DNA of 64,000 bases, taken from NCBI RefSeq assembly GCF_026125785.1, contig NZ_JAHCKL010000004.1:1-64000 (forward strand), given 5' to 3'. The DNA is from Hydrogenophaga sp. Its GTDB lineage: Bacteria > Pseudomonadota > Gammaproteobacteria > Burkholderiales > Burkholderiaceae_C. A program made the translations under genes and the position numbers. The number at the start of each line of letters is the position of its first letter. Within the stretch, counting starts at the first letter, position 1. The notes under the pieces were generated by a model. That model did not search any database. It was not told the DNA's origin and worked only from the letters and a program-made list of their open reading frames with translations. Positions 19,055-28,210 of this stretch are shown one piece after another.

Positions 19055-20263
19055 ATGAGGACGATCGCCGTCGTCGGGGCCTCGCTGGCCGGGCTGCACG
19101 CGGCGCGCACGCTGCGCGCCGAGGGCTTTGAAGGGCAACTGGTCATGGTGGGCGAGGAGTGCGCACGCCCCTACGACCGGCCACCGCTGTCCAAGCAGTT
19201 CCTCTCGAAGGGCTGGACCGCCGAGCAGGTGGCACTGGAGGACGCCCAGGCACCGCTGCAGGCCGAGTGGCGGCTGGGCTGCCGTGCCACCGGTCTGGAC
19301 CTGGGCCGGCGCGAACTGGCGCTGGATTCGGGCGAACGCCTGGGCTTCGACGGGCTGGTGATCGCCACCGGCACGGCGGTGCGGCGCCTGCCGCTCAACG
19401 CGGTGCCGGGCACGCACGTGGTGCGCACGCTGGAGGACGCCACGGCCCTGGCCGCCGCGCTGGACGCACAGCCCGAGCGCGTGGCGGTGGTGGGTGGCGG
19501 CTTCATCGGCCTGGAAGTGGCCGCCAGTTGCCGCGAGCGTGGCCTGGCGGTCACGCTGATCGAGCCCGCCGCGGTGCCGCTGGGGCGCGTGCTGGGTGCC
19601 GCCATGGGTGGTGCGATCACGGCGCTGCACACGGCGCGCGGCGTGGACTGCCGAACCGGCGTCTCGGTGCTCGGCCATGAGGTCGATGCGCGCGGCCGCA
19701 TCAGCGCCCTGCGGCTGTCCGACGGCAGCCGCGTGGCCGCCAGCGTGGTCGTGGTGGCCATTGGCGTGGTGCCGGCCACCGATTGGCTCGAAGGCTCCGG
19801 CCTGCGGCTGGACGACGGCGTGTTGTGCGACGAGACCTGCCTGGCCGCCCCCGGCGTGGTGGCTGCGGGCGACGTGGCGCGCTGGCACAACCGGCGCACC
19901 GGTGAGACGCGCCGCGTCGAGCACTGGGACAACGCGGTGCGCCAGGGCCGGCACGCGGCTCGTCGCCTGCTCGATGCCGATGGCAGCCGCACGGCGCCTT
20001 TCGAGGTCCTGCCCTGGTTCTGGTCGGATCAGTACGACCGCAAGATCCAGCTCTACGGCTCGGCGCTCGCCCACGACGAAGTTCGGGTCGTGCAAGGCAG
20101 TGCCGAAGACGGCCGCTTCATGGCGCTGTACAGGCGGGGTGACCGCCTGTGCGCGGTGCTGTGCGTGAACATGGCGCGCGCCCTGCCTCCGCTGCGTTCC
20201 CTTCTGGAGACGGGCTGCGCCTTCGACGATGCGGTGGCCAGCGCAAGAGCCGTTGCCGCCTGA
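19055..20263 (+). CDS. FAD-dependent ferredoxin reductase for the P450 system
   Basis: The 402-residue flavoprotein resembles BphA4/putidaredoxin-reductase-type enzymes, which pass electrons from NAD(P)H to a ferredoxin. The FAD site is GASLAG (residues 8–13), the second nucleotide-binding motif is VVGGGFIGLEVAASC, and PYDRPPLSKQ and VVAAGDVARWHN are further hallmarks. I chose the ATG at 19055 because GGAG lies five bases upstream; an ATG at 19040 is also possible. It is directly followed by a ferredoxin and a P450, which completes the electron chain. Confidence 0.92.
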   Translation: MRTIAVVGASLAGLHAARTLRAEGFEGQLVMVGEECARPYDRPPLSKQFLSKGWTAEQVALEDAQAPLQAEWRLGCRATGLDLGRRELALDSGERLGFDGLVIATGTAVRRLPLNAVPGTHVVRTLEDATALAAALDAQPERVAVVGGGFIGLEVAASCRERGLAVTLIEPAAVPLGRVLGAAMGGAITALHTARGVDCRTGVSVLGHEVDARGRISALRLSDGSRVAASVVVVAIGVVPATDWLEGSGLRLDDGVLCDETCLAAPGVVAAGDVARWHNRRTGETRRVEHWDNAVRQGRHAARRLLDADGSRTAPFEVLPWFWSDQYDRKIQLYGSALAHDEVRVVQGSAEDGRFMALYRRGDRLCAVLCVNMARALPPLRSLLETGCAFDDAVASARAVAA

Positions 20264-20310
20264 ACACCTTCCACCCCTCTTTTTCTTTCGAACCCTTCAG
20301 GAGTTTTCCT

Positions 20311-20511
20311 TTGCAAGTCAAAGTCCACACCCACAAGTGCATCGGTGCCGGAGCGTGCGTGCACGCCGCGCCCAAGGTTTTCGACCAGGACGACCAGGGC
20401 ATCGTCATCGTGCTGCAGAAACAGCCAACCGCCGACCTGCACGCTTCCGTGCACGAAGCCATCGAGGCCTGCCCCGCCGCCGTGATCCAGTTCGAGGCCG
20501 GCGATGAGTGA
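20311..20511 (+). CDS. Ferredoxin of the P450 system, probably [3Fe-4S], TTG start
   Basis: The 66-residue product has Cys10, Cys16 and Cys54 (CIGAGAC … EACPAA). Ala13 occupies the place of the second cysteine of a normal [4Fe-4S] motif. This three-cysteine pattern is typical of the small [3Fe-4S] ferredoxins that feed bacterial P450s. There is no suitable ATG; TTG at 20311 follows AGGAG with a 7-base gap and precedes the conserved start QVKVHTHKCIG, so I chose TTG. Its end overlaps the P450 start by 8 bases, indicating translational coupling. Confidence 0.9.
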   Translation: MQVKVHTHKCIGAGACVHAAPKVFDQDDQGIVIVLQKQPTADLHASVHEAIEACPAAVIQFEAGDE

Positions 20512-21709
20512 GGCGGTGCGGCAACCCCGGCTGGACGTGGACCTGTACACGCAGGCGATCTTCCGCGACCCCTATCCCGAACTGGAACGCATCCGCGCCG
20601 CCGGCCCGGTGGTCTGGAACGGCCTGGCGCAGGGCTGGATGCTCACCAGCGACGCGCTGATCCGCAGGACGCTGACCAACTTCGACCGCTTCACCCTGAG
20701 CGGCGCACCGCCGCAACGCCTGTTCGGCGCGGAAGCTTTCATCGTCATCGACGACAAGCCTCAGCACGACCGCCTGCGCAACGTCTGGGCACCGGCCTTC
20801 CAGCGCCAGGCGGTGGCACGCCTGCAGCCGGCGATCGAGAAGATCGTCGACGACATGCTGGCCCCGGTGGAAGAACGCCTGCGCGCCGGTGAGACGGTGG
20901 ACGTGTTCAAGCACTTCTGCCGCGACATCCCGGCCTATGTGATCGCCGCCATGCTGGGCCTGCCCGACAGCGCTCGGCCCGACATCGTGCGCTGGAGCGA
21001 CCTGATGGGCGCCGCGGTGATCAGCCCCCCTTCGGCCGACGGCAGCATGACACCGGCCTGGATCGCCGGCGAACAGGCCAAGCAGGAACTGGGTGATTTC
21101 CTGGTCGACCAGATGAACCACCGCCGCCGCCACCGAAGCGAGGACCTGATCTCCCAGATGGTGCACTCGGAACCCGCGCAGGAGATGTCCGACGACGCCA
21201 TCATGAAGAACTGCCGGCAACTTCTGTTCGCCGGCAACGAGACCACCGCCAAGTGGATGGGCCACATCGTGGCCGTGCTGCACGACCACCCGGACGCACG
21301 CCGTGCGGTGGCCGCAGACCCCGCCCTCCTGCCCGACGCCAACGAGGAAGTGATGCGCTTCGAACCCGTGGTGCACCGCAGCCACCGCCGCGTGCGCGGC
21401 GGCCCGGTGACCATCGAAGGCGTGGACATCCCCGATGGCGACCTGATCATCCTGCTGATGGGCGCGGGCAACCGGGACCCGCAGCGTTACGAGCGCCCGC
21501 AGGAGTTCGACATCCGGCGCACGCCCATGGGCAACCTGGGTTTTGGCTTTGGCATGCACAGTTGCCTGGGCATCAGCCTGGCACGGCTGGAGGCCACCAT
21601 CGCCATCCGGCGCCTGCTGGCGCGTCTGCCCGACTACCGGGTAGCGGGCGAGATCGGGTACGAAGGCCTGGGCCTGCGCGGCCCCAGCCCGCTGCCGGTG
21701 GCGCTGTGA
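20504..21709 (+). CDS. Cytochrome P450 (class I, soluble bacterial type)
   Basis: The 401-residue protein has all P450 signatures: the I-helix oxygen-activation motif AGNETT (residues 243–248), the K-helix ExxR at Glu282–Arg285, and the haem-binding loop FGFGMHSCLG with the thiolate ligand Cys354. It lacks a membrane anchor. Reductase and ferredoxin genes directly upstream make a complete three-component monooxygenase. The family number and substrate cannot be deduced; organic acids, terpenoids and methoxylated aromatics are all possible. The gene context (carboxylate-type binding proteins, alpha-hydroxy-acid dehydrogenase, aldolase) favours an acidic substrate. Confidence 0.96.
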   Translation: MSEAVRQPRLDVDLYTQAIFRDPYPELERIRAAGPVVWNGLAQGWMLTSDALIRRTLTNFDRFTLSGAPPQRLFGAEAFIVIDDKPQHDRLRNVWAPAFQRQAVARLQPAIEKIVDDMLAPVEERLRAGETVDVFKHFCRDIPAYVIAAMLGLPDSARPDIVRWSDLMGAAVISPPSADGSMTPAWIAGEQAKQELGDFLVDQMNHRRRHRSEDLISQMVHSEPAQEMSDDAIMKNCRQLLFAGNETTAKWMGHIVAVLHDHPDARRAVAADPALLPDANEEVMRFEPVVHRSHRRVRGGPVTIEGVDIPDGDLIILLMGAGNRDPQRYERPQEFDIRRTPMGNLGFGFGMHSCLGISLARLEATIAIRRLLARLPDYRVAGEIGYEGLGLRGPSPLPVAL

Positions 21710-21749
21710 TGCACCGCCCGCGGGGACAACAGGTGGGAGGGCCGCGCTG

Positions 21750-22961
21750 ATGGCTGGCTCTTTCCAGTACCGGCTGCGCGCCGAGCGCCGGCCCATCAGT
21801 GTGGAGGGCTACCGCCAGGCCGCGCGGCGCGCCTTGCCCGGTATGGTCTGGGCCTATCTGGACGGCAGCGCCGACGACAACGTGACGGCCGGCGACAACA
21901 CCGGCTCCTTCCAGCGCTGGCGGCTGCGCCAGCGCGTGCTGACCGGCCACGCGCGCGTGCAACTGGCCAGCCGCATGGCCGGTACCGGGCTGGCGATGCC
22001 GCTGGCCCTCGCGCCCACCGGACTGACCGGCCTGTCGCACTGGAGCGGGGACCCGGCCTGCGCGCGCGCGGCGGAGGCGGCGGGCACGCGCCTGGTGCTG
22101 AGCACCGCGTCTTCGTACACGCTGGAGGAGGTGGCGAGCGCCACCGAGCAGAACCATTGGTTCCAGCTCTACCCCTTTGGCGACAAGCCCTTCGTCGGCG
22201 GCCTGCTGCGGCGCGCGCGGGATTCGGGCTACACCGCCTTGTTCGTCACCGTGGATGTGCCGGTGCGCGGCAACCGTGAAGGCGAGCGCATCAGCGGCAT
22301 GACCGTGCCGCCGACCCTCACGCCGGCCAGCGTGCTCGACGCCGCGCTGCACCCGCGCTGGTGGTGGAACCTGCTGCGCCACCGCCGCCTGGCGGCGGCG
22401 AACTATGTGTCCTCGGGCCTGCGGGGTGCGGCGGCGGCTGTGCAGTCGGTGCGCGCGCAGGAGCGCTTCATGCAGGCCGACCTGCACTGGGACGACCTGG
22501 CCTGGATGCGCGAGCAGTGGAAGGGGCCGATCTACGTCAAGGGACTGCTCGATCCGGACGACGCCGAGCGCGCGGTGGACCGCATCGGCGTGGACGGCAT
22601 CGTGGTCTCCAACCACGGCGGCCGCCAGCTCGACAACGTGCAGGCCAGCGTCGATGCATTGCCGGCCATCGCCGCGCGCGTGGGCGACCGTTGCGAAGTG
22701 CTGCTGGACGGCGGCGTGCGCCGGGGCACCGACGTGATCAAGGCGCTGTGCCTGGGCGCGCGCGGCGTCTTCATCGGCCGTCCCTACGTGTACGGCCTGG
22801 CGGCCGACGGTGAGGCCGGCGTGCGCGACGTGCTGGCCATCCTGCGGGCAGAAATGGAACGCGCGCTGGTGCTCATGGGCTGCCCGTCGGTGGCCGAGCT
22901 GGACCGCGGCTGGCTGCTGCCCGCGCCGGGTTGCGCCGACCACACGAGGAGCGAAGCATGA
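21750..22961 (+). CDS. FMN-dependent alpha-hydroxy-acid dehydrogenase
   Basis: The 403-residue product belongs to the LldD/glycolate oxidase/mandelate dehydrogenase family. It carries the active-site motif SNHGGRQLD with the catalytic base His289, followed by LLDGGVRRGTDV and GRPYVYGLA for phosphate binding of FMN. Near the start are ALPGMVWAYLDGSADD and LALAPTGL. Such enzymes oxidise 2-hydroxy acids to 2-oxo acids. Following a P450 and sharing an operon with a 2-oxo-acid aldolase, it probably oxidises the hydroxylated intermediate. Its stop overlaps the start of the TRAP small subunit by four bases. Confidence 0.94.
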   Translation: MAGSFQYRLRAERRPISVEGYRQAARRALPGMVWAYLDGSADDNVTAGDNTGSFQRWRLRQRVLTGHARVQLASRMAGTGLAMPLALAPTGLTGLSHWSGDPACARAAEAAGTRLVLSTASSYTLEEVASATEQNHWFQLYPFGDKPFVGGLLRRARDSGYTALFVTVDVPVRGNREGERISGMTVPPTLTPASVLDAALHPRWWWNLLRHRRLAAANYVSSGLRGAAAAVQSVRAQERFMQADLHWDDLAWMREQWKGPIYVKGLLDPDDAERAVDRIGVDGIVVSNHGGRQLDNVQASVDALPAIAARVGDRCEVLLDGGVRRGTDVIKALCLGARGVFIGRPYVYGLAADGEAGVRDVLAILRAEMERALVLMGCPSVAELDRGWLLPAPGCADHTRSEA

Positions 22962-23479
22962 AGAACGCGTTGAGCCGGGCCGTTGGCCGCTTTTTCCACA
23001 CCGTCGAAAGCCTGCTGGCGCTGCTGCTGGTGGGCATGGTGGTGCTGGTGTTCGGCAATGTGGTGCTGCGCTATGGCTTTGACACCGGCATCATCATCTC
23101 GGAAGAAGTCTCGCGCTTCTTCTTCATCTGGCTGGTGTTCGTGGGCGCGGTGGTGGCCATGCGCGACAGCCAGCACCTGGGCATGGACACCCTGGTCTCG
23201 CGACTGCCACGCGGCGGCCAACTGGCCTGCGCGGTGTTCACGCAACTCATGATCCTGCTGTGCTGCGCCCTGCTGTTGCAGGGCTGCTGGCTGCAGCACG
23301 AGTTCAATGCCGACAGCGCGGCCCCCGTTACCGGCCTGCCCATGATCTGGGTCTATGGCGTGGGTTACGTCACCGGCACCGGCATCGGCCTGATCGCCCT
23401 GCACCGCATCTGGCGCATTCTCACCGGCCGCGCCTCGCGCGCCGAGCTGGGTCTCTCACCCTCCGGGGACATCACGTGA
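22958..23479 (+). CDS. TRAP transporter small membrane subunit (DctQ type)
   Basis: The 173-residue protein has four membrane helices and the DctQ pattern VVLRYGFDTGIIISEEVSRF and MRDSQHLGMD. The ATG at 22958 overlaps the stop of the alpha-hydroxy-acid dehydrogenase (ATGA) and is preceded by GAGGAG. The subunit links the periplasmic binding protein to the large permease for sodium-driven uptake of organic acids. Confidence 0.94.
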   Translation: MKNALSRAVGRFFHTVESLLALLLVGMVVLVFGNVVLRYGFDTGIIISEEVSRFFFIWLVFVGAVVAMRDSQHLGMDTLVSRLPRGGQLACAVFTQLMILLCCALLLQGCWLQHEFNADSAAPVTGLPMIWVYGVGYVTGTGIGLIALHRIWRILTGRASRAELGLSPSGDIT

Positions 23480-24753
23480 CCATCGCGATCTTTCTCGTCT
23501 CCATGCTCGGCGCCATGGCGCTGGGCATTCCCATCGCCTTCGCCCTGCTGCTGTGCGGCATCGCGCTCATGCTGGCCCAGGGTGGCGTGGACACGACCAT
23601 CTTCGCGCAGAAGCTGCTGGAAGGCGCGGACAGCTTTCCGCTGCTCGCCATTCCGTTCTTCATGCTGGCGGGCGAACTCATGAACGCGGGGGGTCTGTCA
23701 CGGCGGATCGTGAACTTCGCGCTCGCCTGGGTGGGCCACCTGCGCGGCGGCCTGGGCTTCGTGGCCATCTTCGCCGCCGTCGTGCTGGCCGCGATCTCGG
23801 GCTCGGCCGCGGCCGACGCAGCCGCGCTGGGCACCATGCTGATCCCCATGATGCGCAAGGCCGGTTACGACGTGCCGCGCGCGGCAGGCCTGATCGCCGC
23901 CGGCAGCGTGATCGCGCCGGTGCTGCCCCCCTCTGTGGCGCTGATCGTCTTCGGCGTGGTGGCCAATGTCTCCATCGGCAAACTCTTCATGGCCGGCATC
24001 GCACCGGGCCTGATGATGGGCGCTGCGCTGCTGCTCACCTGGCTGCTGGTCTCGCGCCGCGACAACACGCAGGTGCTGCCGCGCCAGCCGATGCGCGCCC
24101 GCGTGCGCGCCGGCCTGGACGGCTTGTGGGCCCTGCTGATGCCGGCGGGCATCATTGGCGGCATGCGGTTCGGCGTGTTCACGCCGACAGAGGCCGCCGT
24201 GGCTGCCAGCGTGTACGCCTTCGTGGTGGGCATGTTCGTCTACCGCGAACTCAAGTGGGGCGACCTGCGCGAGCTGCTGGTGCGTTCGGCCAAGGGCACG
24301 GCGGTGGTGGTGTTCCTCATCGCGGCGGCCCTGGTCTCGGCCTGGATGATCACGGTCTCCAACGTGCCCGACCAAGTGGCCGGCATCCTGGGCCCCTTCA
24401 TGGACAGCCCTCGCCTGCTGATGTTCGTGATCATGCTGCTGGTGATCGTGGTCGGCACGGCGCTGGATTTCGCGCCGACGGTGATGATCCTCACCCCGGT
24501 GCTCATGCCGGTGATTGCGCAGGCCGGCATCGACCCGGTGTACTTCGGCGTGCTGTTCGTGATGAACAACGCCATCGGCCTGATCACACCGCCCGTGGGC
24601 GTGGTGCTCAACGTGCTCAGCGGTTCGGCGTCCATTTCCATGGATGCGGTCACGCGCGGCGTCTTCCCGTTCCTCGTGGCCGAGATCGCGGTCCTGTTCC
24701 TGCTCGTGGCCTTTCCCCAACTGGTGATGGTGCCCCTTCGCTGGTTGACCTGA
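23476..24753 (+). CDS. TRAP transporter large permease (DctM type), GTG start
   Basis: The 425-residue protein has about twelve membrane segments and the DctM signatures GIPIAFALLL, PLLAIPFFMLAGELMNAGGLSRRI, GSAAADAAALGTMLIPMM and NNAIGLITPPVGVVLNV. Translation starts at the GTG at 23476, which overlaps the stop of the small subunit (GTGA). No ATG fits the conserved N-terminus. It forms the translocation pathway of the TRAP system. Confidence 0.95.
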   Translation: MTIAIFLVSMLGAMALGIPIAFALLLCGIALMLAQGGVDTTIFAQKLLEGADSFPLLAIPFFMLAGELMNAGGLSRRIVNFALAWVGHLRGGLGFVAIFAAVVLAAISGSAAADAAALGTMLIPMMRKAGYDVPRAAGLIAAGSVIAPVLPPSVALIVFGVVANVSIGKLFMAGIAPGLMMGAALLLTWLLVSRRDNTQVLPRQPMRARVRAGLDGLWALLMPAGIIGGMRFGVFTPTEAAVAASVYAFVVGMFVYRELKWGDLRELLVRSAKGTAVVVFLIAAALVSAWMITVSNVPDQVAGILGPFMDSPRLLMFVIMLLVIVVGTALDFAPTVMILTPVLMPVIAQAGIDPVYFGVLFVMNNAIGLITPPVGVVLNVLSGSASISMDAVTRGVFPFLVAEIAVLFLLVAFPQLVMVPLRWLT

Positions 24754-24805
24754 GGCCTGCTCCCGCTTTTGCTTCCCCATCCCCAGAACCTACCAAGGAG
24801 ACTTC

Positions 24806-25825
24806 ATGAAGTTCGCAAGCCGTCTTTCCCTGCGCGCCGTGGCCCTCGCGGGCGCCGTGCTGTCCCTGGCGCTGCCCGCCCACGCGGAGTTCCAGGAGCG
24901 CACCATCAAGGTGTCGACCACCGTCAACAAGGAGCACTCCATCGCGCTGGGCATGGTCAAGCTCGCGCAGTGCGCCGCCGACAAGTCCGGCGGGAAGATG
25001 AAGATCCAGCTGTACCCGGGCGCCGTTCTCGGCTCCGACCCGCAGGTGGTGCAGCAGTTGCGTACCGGTTCGCTGGACATGATGTCGGTCGCACCGTCGA
25101 CGCTGGTGGCCTTCCTGCCGGCCGCCGGCGTGCTCGACCTGCCGTTCCTGATCCAGAACGAGAAGGAGGCCGATGCCTTGCTCGACGGCAAGGCGGGCAC
25201 CTACTTCGGTTCGCTGTTGCCTGCGGTGGGCCTGGTGCATCTGGCCTGGACGGAGGCGGGCTTCAAGCACATCACGAGTTCGCGCAAGCCCGTCGCGCGG
25301 CACGAAGACATCCAGGGCCAGAAGCTGCGCGTGCTGCAGAACAGCATCTTTGTCGATGCCTTCGCCAACTGGGGCGCCGTGCCATCGACCATGGCCTTCA
25401 GCGAGCTCTACTCCGGCCTGGAGACCAAGACCGTGGACGGTCAGGAGAACTCGCTCAACGTGATCGACACCGGCAAGTTCTTTGAGGTGCAGAAGTACCT
25501 CTCGCTCACGCGCCACGCCTACCAGTCCACCATGACGGTCTACTCCAAACGCCTGTTCGACCGCCTCTCGCCCGAGGAGCAGGCGACGCTGCGCGACTGT
25601 TCGGTGCAGGGCCGCGACGAGCAACGCCGGCTCAACCGCGAACAGGAAGCACGCAACCTGGCGAAGTTCAAGGCCGCTGGCATGGTGGTCAACGAGATGA
25701 CGCCGGCCGAAGTCGCGCGCATGCGCGAGAAGGCCCAGCCGATCTACGACAAGTACGCCAAACCCATCGGCGAGGACACACTCAAGCTCTTCAACGACGA
25801 ACTCAAGCGCCTGCGGGGCGGCTGA
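24806..25825 (+). CDS. TRAP transporter substrate-binding protein (DctP type)
   Basis: The 339-residue product has a Sec signal peptide ending in LPAHA and a DctP fold: LGMVKLAQCAADKSGGKMKIQLYPGAVLGSDP (split between two strands) and LRVLQNSIFVDAFANWGAVPSTMAFSELYSGL. The latter contains the Arg that binds the ligand's carboxylate in this family. AAGGAG precedes the ATG. It follows the large permease by 52 bases and is the last gene of the rightward arm. It converges with the glycosyltransferase cassette. Confidence 0.95.
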   Translation: MKFASRLSLRAVALAGAVLSLALPAHAEFQERTIKVSTTVNKEHSIALGMVKLAQCAADKSGGKMKIQLYPGAVLGSDPQVVQQLRTGSLDMMSVAPSTLVAFLPAAGVLDLPFLIQNEKEADALLDGKAGTYFGSLLPAVGLVHLAWTEAGFKHITSSRKPVARHEDIQGQKLRVLQNSIFVDAFANWGAVPSTMAFSELYSGLETKTVDGQENSLNVIDTGKFFEVQKYLSLTRHAYQSTMTVYSKRLFDRLSPEEQATLRDCSVQGRDEQRRLNREQEARNLAKFKAAGMVVNEMTPAEVARMREKAQPIYDKYAKPIGEDTLKLFNDELKRLRGG

Positions 25826-25838
25826 TCACAGGTGGGGT

Positions 25839-27146
25839 TCAGGCGGGCGGCCTGCGCTGGCAGGCCAGCCAGGCCATCCAGGCCAGCCCGCCCGCCAGCA
25901 CCAGCGAGGTGCCGGTGCGGGCGTAGGCCTCGGCCAGCGCGGGCAGCTGCGGCGGCCAGCGGATGGAGATGACCGGAATCGAGGTGGCCACGAGGGCGAA
26001 CCAGCCCAGCACCTGGGCCATGCGGTCCGTCCCGATGGCGGGTTCGTCGAGCCGCTGGAAGAAATGTGCGGCTGGCAGCAGGAACCAGCAGAAGTAGTGC
26101 GACCACGACAGCGGGCTGGTGACGCAGGCCAGCGCCAGCACCAGCATGAATTCGGTGTCGCTGCCCGAGGGCCGGGACGCGGGCAGCGCCGCCGCCACCG
26201 AACGGGTGCGCCAGAGCCAGAGAAAGACCCCGGCGTACAGCAGCACCACCCATGCGGCAGACAAGGGCTTGCCCCAACCGCTCAGGGGAGTGACCTCCCA
26301 CAGGAAGAGCCCCTGCGCGCCCACCTGCAGGCGCAGCACGAAGGCCTGGATGGACTGCACGTTGAAGGCCGGCATCGGGTCCTGGCCGTAGGGCTTGATG
26401 CAGAGTTCGTACCAGCGAACGTGGGTCTCCCAGCCGAACACCGCCAGCGAAGCCAGTACCGCGAGCGCGCACACCACGGCCCCGCCCAGCGCCACGCGCC
26501 AGCGGCCACGCAGGAAGTAGTAGACACCGAAGAGCAGGAAGGGCAGCTTGATCACCGCCAGCGCGCCCAGCAGACAACCGGCGCGCAGGTCTTGCCCGCG
26601 CCGCAACTGCAGCATGGCGACGGCCAGCGGCCAGAGCAGGAAATGGGAGATGTTGCCTTCGCGCACGCTGTAGATCAGCGGGCCGGAGGCGGCGAAGGCC
26701 AGCAGCAACAATGCGGCTGACCGGCGTTGCAATTCCAGGCCGCGCACCAGGGTCACCCAGGCACCGAAAGCGCAGGCCAGGCCGATGAGAGAGAACAGCA
26801 CCGCCGATGCCTTGAACGGCAGAAAGGCAAACGGCCAGAACAGGTAGGCAACGATGGGCAGGTTGACGAAGCCGTTGATGCCTTTTTCAAACAGCGGCGC
26901 CAGCGCTTCGCGCGACTCGCGCACCGCGATGCCCCCCTCCAGATAGGCCTCGCGGAAATCCTCGAACAGGCCTTTGGGGTCCGACATGGCGAAGACCGCC
27001 ACGGCCATGAGACCCGCCATGGCGAGCGCGCCGATCGCGAAAGCCGCCGTGCCCTGCCGCTCGCGCGTACCCCAGGCGAGCAGCACGGCCAGGCCGGCGG
27101 CGAACGCAAGGAGATGAACGCTGTGGGCGAGCCATGCGCCCATCAT
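25839..27146 (-). CDS. GT87/DUF2029-type polytopic glycosyltransferase
   Basis: The 435-residue protein has about ten membrane helices. A conserved acidic pattern occurs in the first periplasmic loop (FEDFREAYLEGG), followed by PIVAYLFWPFAFLPF and YSVREGNISHFLLWPLA. This is typical of DUF2029/GT87 polyprenyl-phosphate-sugar-dependent transferases. It lies last in a gtrA–gtrB-like–GT87 series and overlaps the GT2 gene by four bases. That order fits the third, strain-specific transferase of a glycan-modifying gtr operon. The sugar and acceptor are unknown. Confidence 0.85.
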   Translation of the reverse strand: MMGAWLAHSVHLLAFAAGLAVLLAWGTRERQGTAAFAIGALAMAGLMAVAVFAMSDPKGLFEDFREAYLEGGIAVRESREALAPLFEKGINGFVNLPIVAYLFWPFAFLPFKASAVLFSLIGLACAFGAWVTLVRGLELQRRSAALLLLAFAASGPLIYSVREGNISHFLLWPLAVAMLQLRRGQDLRAGCLLGALAVIKLPFLLFGVYYFLRGRWRVALGGAVVCALAVLASLAVFGWETHVRWYELCIKPYGQDPMPAFNVQSIQAFVLRLQVGAQGLFLWEVTPLSGWGKPLSAAWVVLLYAGVFLWLWRTRSVAAALPASRPSGSDTEFMLVLALACVTSPLSWSHYFCWFLLPAAHFFQRLDEPAIGTDRMAQVLGWFALVATSIPVISIRWPPQLPALAEAYARTGTSLVLAGGLAWMAWLACQRRPPA

Positions 27147-28210
27147 CGGACCGGGACCCTCGCATCGGCCAGCGCCGTCGTGGCCGCCACGCCCAGCAGG
27201 TCGGCCGCCGCCCCAGGCTCCGGCTGCGCGGGCAGCAGGTCCTTGAGCAGGTACAGGGGCCGGCCCTTGGTCTCGTCGAACATGCGGGCGACGTACTCTC
27301 CCAGGATGCCGATGGTCACGAGCTGTATGCCGCCCAGCATCAGGACCACCGCCATCAGCGAGGGATAGCCTTGCACAGGATCACCGAACAGCAGGGTCTT
27401 GCCGACGATCCAGAGCAGGTAGAGGAAGGCGACGGCGGCGGTCAGGAAGCCGACGTAGGTGGCGACCTTCAGCGGCGCGGTGGAGAAGGAGGTGATGCCT
27501 TCGAGCGCGAAGTTCCAGAGCTTCCAGTAGTTGAACTTGGTCGTGCCGGCCACGCGCGCCTCGCGGTGGTAGCGCACCGCGCACTGGCGGAAGCCCACCC
27601 AGGCGAACAGGCCTTTCATGAAACGGTGCTGCTCGCGGCACAGCTTGAGGGCGTCGACGGAGCGCCGGCTCATGAGGCGGAAATCGCCCGTATCGGCCGG
27701 AATGTCGACGCGGCTGAGCTTGCGCATGGCGCGGTAGAACAGGAACGCCGTGACTTTCTTGGTGGCGCTCTCGCCGTCGCGCTCGATGCGCTGGCCGTAC
27801 ACCACGTCGTAGCCGGCCTGCCATTTGGTGATGAACTCTCGGATCAGCTCGGGCGGGTCCTGCAGGTCCACGTCGATGACCACCACCACCTCGCCGCGCG
27901 CATGGTCGATGCCGGCCGACAGAGCAATCTCCTTGCCGAAGTTGCGGCTGAGGCTGAGCAGCGCGATACGCGGGTCCTGCTCACGCAGGGCCTGCACGTC
28001 GCGCACCGTGCCGTCGGAACTGCCGTCGTCGACGAACACGATTTCCGCCGGGCAGCCGATGTCTTCCAGGATGCGGCTCATGCGCGCATGGAAGTGCTGG
28101 ACGACGCCTTCCTCGTTGAAGACTGGCACCACCACCGACAGCAGCGTCGGCAGGCGGGCGCCCGTGGCGGCCGAGGGCGCCAGCGTTGCGGTATTGACCA
28201 GGCTGTTCAT
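27143..28210 (-). CDS. GT2 family glycosyltransferase, GtrB/DPM1-like
   Basis: The 355-residue protein has a cytoplasmic GT-A domain (LSVVVPVFNEEGVV, EIVFVDDGSSDGT, DVDLQDPPELI) and two C-terminal membrane helices (about 240–260 and 275–300). This is the layout of GtrB- and ArnC-type polyprenyl-phosphate glycosyltransferases. These load a sugar onto undecaprenyl phosphate in the inner membrane. The ATG at 28210 overlaps the GtrA stop by four bases; the open frame upstream of it is an overlap with gtrA. It cooperates with the GtrA flippase candidate and the GT87 protein. Confidence 0.92.
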   Translation of the reverse strand: MNSLVNTATLAPSAATGARLPTLLSVVVPVFNEEGVVQHFHARMSRILEDIGCPAEIVFVDDGSSDGTVRDVQALREQDPRIALLSLSRNFGKEIALSAGIDHARGEVVVVIDVDLQDPPELIREFITKWQAGYDVVYGQRIERDGESATKKVTAFLFYRAMRKLSRVDIPADTGDFRLMSRRSVDALKLCREQHRFMKGLFAWVGFRQCAVRYHREARVAGTTKFNYWKLWNFALEGITSFSTAPLKVATYVGFLTAAVAFLYLLWIVGKTLLFGDPVQGYPSLMAVVLMLGGIQLVTIGILGEYVARMFDETKGRPLYLLKDLLPAQPEPGAAADLLGVAATTALADARVPVR

